Of a stretch of DNA of 64,000 nucleotides, positions 62,900 through 64,000 are shown piece by piece. Under the pieces are notes generated by a model. The model made no database searches. It saw nothing but the letters and a program-made list of their open reading frames with translations, and was not told the DNA's origin. Source of the DNA: Mycobacterium barrassiae (lineage in GTDB: Bacteria; Actinomycetota; Actinomycetes; Mycobacteriales; Mycobacteriaceae); NCBI RefSeq assembly GCF_025822765.1, contig NZ_JACKUK010000029.1:62001-126000 (forward strand), given 5' to 3'. Both the position numbers and the translations under genes were made by a program. Numbering within the stretch: the first letter of the stretch is position 1; each line of letters begins with the position of its first letter.

Positions 62900-63811
62900 G
62901 TGGCGCGCGCTTCCCGTACAGCTGACTTCCATCCAGATCTGCGCCGAGCCGCGCGGCTGGCTCCTAAGAAGGCGGTCACTCCGGTGACGCTGCCGGTCAT
63001 CCGCTTGGTGACCCGGAGGATGTGGCGCAAGGTCCCCAAGGACATCGAGGCGCTGACCCTGCCATCCGGTATCGGGGTGCGGTTGTACCGGCCGACCGGA
63101 TCCACGGGTGTCGGACCCGCGCTGTTGTGGATGCACGGCGGCGGTTATGTGATCGGCCATCCCGGCCAGGACGACGGATTTTGCCGCCGCTACGCCCAAC
63201 GCCTGGGTGCCACAGTCGCATCCGTTGACTACCGGCTGGCGCCCGAGCACTCCTATCCGGTGCCGCTGGAGGATTGCTATCAGGCGTTGAAGTGGCTGGC
63301 GGCGCTGCCCTCGGTGGACCCCGGCCGCGTCGCGATCGGTGGTGCGAGCGCGGGCGGAGGTCTCGCAGCCGCGCTGGCGCTGCTCGCCCGCGATCGCGGT
63401 GAGGTCCCATTGGCCGCCCAGTTGTTGGTCTATCCGATGCTCGACGACCGCACCGTCGGCCACGGGCTGGACCATCCCGGTCTACGGCTGTGGAATCAGT
63501 CGCTCAACAAGTTCGGGTGGTCGGCCTACCTCGGCGATGCCGACCCCGAGGTTGCGGTGCCCGCGCGGCGCACCGACCTCAGCGGGCTCCCGCCCGCCTG
63601 GATGGGCGTCGGCACCCTCGACCTGTTCCATGACGAGGACCTCGCCTACGCGGAGCGGTTGCGGGCCGCCGGCGTGCCGTGCGACGTCGAGATCGTCAAG
63701 GGTGCCTTTCACGGTTTCGACGGAATAGTCCCGAAAGCGCAAGTGTCGCAGTCGTTCTTCGATAGTCAGTGCGCCACGTTGCAGCGATTGCTCGCCCCAG
63801 CGGCGGCCTAG
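62900..63811 (+). CDS. lipW: Esterase LipW
   Basis: A 303-residue HSL-family esterase, like the 302-residue Rv0217c. The oxyanion motif is LLWMHGGGYVIGH, nucleophile IGGASAGGGLAAAL (Ser ~155), Asp in GTLDLFHDED, and His in KGAFHGFDG. Cytosolic, no signal peptide; likely hydrolyses short acyl esters. GTG start. The stop overlaps the converging amidohydrolase gene by 4 bases. Confidence 0.92.
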   Translation: MARASRTADFHPDLRRAARLAPKKAVTPVTLPVIRLVTRRMWRKVPKDIEALTLPSGIGVRLYRPTGSTGVGPALLWMHGGGYVIGHPGQDDGFCRRYAQRLGATVASVDYRLAPEHSYPVPLEDCYQALKWLAALPSVDPGRVAIGGASAGGGLAAALALLARDRGEVPLAAQLLVYPMLDDRTVGHGLDHPGLRLWNQSLNKFGWSAYLGDADPEVAVPARRTDLSGLPPAWMGVGTLDLFHDEDLAYAERLRAAGVPCDVEIVKGAFHGFDGIVPKAQVSQSFFDSQCATLQRLLAPAAA

Positions 63812-64000
63812 TTTCCGTGAACTAAATTTCCGGCGACGATCGTCGCCGTGACCATGCCTGAGTCGAGTTCGGCCAGCACCGCCTCGGGAGGAGCTCCGAG
63901 GATGCACAGGTCACCGGGTTCGCCCGGTGCGATCTGGCGCGGCGTGGTCGGCGCGTCCGGGCCGCCGAAGAACATCTGTAGAGCCTCGCGCGCCGGGATG
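63808..64000 (-). CDS. Amidohydrolase-family protein, C-terminal fragment
   Basis: The last 64 residues of a leftward gene that extends past the right edge. They read PAREALQMFFGGPDAP..., then IAPGEPGDLCILGAPPEAVL and end GMVTATIVAGNLVHGN, the closing strands of a metal-dependent amidohydrolase (imidazolonepropionase/cytosine deaminase-like superfamily). No active-site residues are in the visible part, so the substrate is unknown. Confidence 0.7.
   Translation of the reverse strand, partial: IPAREALQMFFGGPDAPTTPRQIAPGEPGDLCILGAPPEAVLAELDSGMVTATIVAGNLVHGN

Overview
This is high-GC (roughly two-thirds G+C) DNA from a mycobacterium, most likely a rapid-growing Mycolicibacterium-type species. 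Protein content and gene order both point there. From about 5.5 kb to the right edge the genes follow, from memory, the M. tuberculosis H37Rv block Rv0265c down to about Rv0217c in inverted orientation: FecB-like lipoprotein, PxpB/PxpC, AAC(2'), NnaR, CbiX, NirD/NirB, Hsp20, Sdh1, FadE5, FadA2/FabG4/HtdX with TetR, LpqI, AftD, Php, acyltransferase, DUF3068 protein, glycosyltransferase, methyltransferase, aldehyde dehydrogenase, EchA1, WS/DGAT, LipC and LipW. Synteny was judged from recognised proteins, not from an alignment. No tRNA, rRNA, CRISPR array, IS element or phage gene was seen, and no gap between genes exceeds 300 bases. Most long antisense reading frames are GC-driven shadows and are omitted.

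Layout. 0-5.5 kb: lysG and lysE with an MFS transporter gene between them, a TetR-SDR-EF-Tu-domain-2 operon, and a YeiH transporter preceded by a 29-codon membrane peptide gene. 5.5-12.4 kb: siderophore-type binding lipoprotein, YhhQ, 5-oxoprolinase subunits, AAC(2') acetyltransferase, the nitrite-assimilation regulator NnaR with a sirohydrochlorin chelatase, and a Cu/Zn-SOD-like lipoprotein behind a SigF-like promoter. 12.4-15.9 kb: NirBD (leftward), with Hsp20 divergent behind an HspR-type operator. 16-21 kb: a PEP mutase/isocitrate lyase-family enzyme and the Sdh1 succinate dehydrogenase operon. 21-32 kb: FadE5, an F420-type oxidoreductase, a TDT transporter, then FadA2 divergent from FabG4-HtdX, with a TetR gene whose start carries the same palindrome as the divergent promoter. 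32-47 kb: cell-envelope genes (LpqI, AftD, DUF3068, polytopic membrane protein, GT4, methyltransferase, acyltransferase) around a Php-type lactonase/CoA-ligase pair. 47-64 kb: lipid catabolism (aldehyde dehydrogenase, a two-gene acyl-CoA dehydrogenase, EchA1, a fused double acyl-CoA dehydrogenase, esterases, WS/DGAT), with NAT and a Ser/Thr kinase.

How it works together. Much of the right half serves fatty acid, sterol and storage-lipid metabolism. Two perfect matches to the KstR cholesterol-repressor motif (upstream of the aldehyde dehydrogenase and of the PlsC-like acyltransferase) tie two transcription units to sterol catabolism. A separate palindrome, TTACTCnnGAGTAA, links a TetR regulator to the fadA2/fabG4-htdX promoter. 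The nitrite cluster groups regulator, siroheme chelatase and reductase.

The least explained items are the orphan EF-Tu domain 2 protein, the split-off YeiH N-terminal helix, a stem-loop repeat present at two distant sites, the loop-deleted SOD-like lipoprotein, the duplicated lysine-type operator flanking the MFS gene, and a 24-bp direct repeat duplicating the end of the TDT gene.
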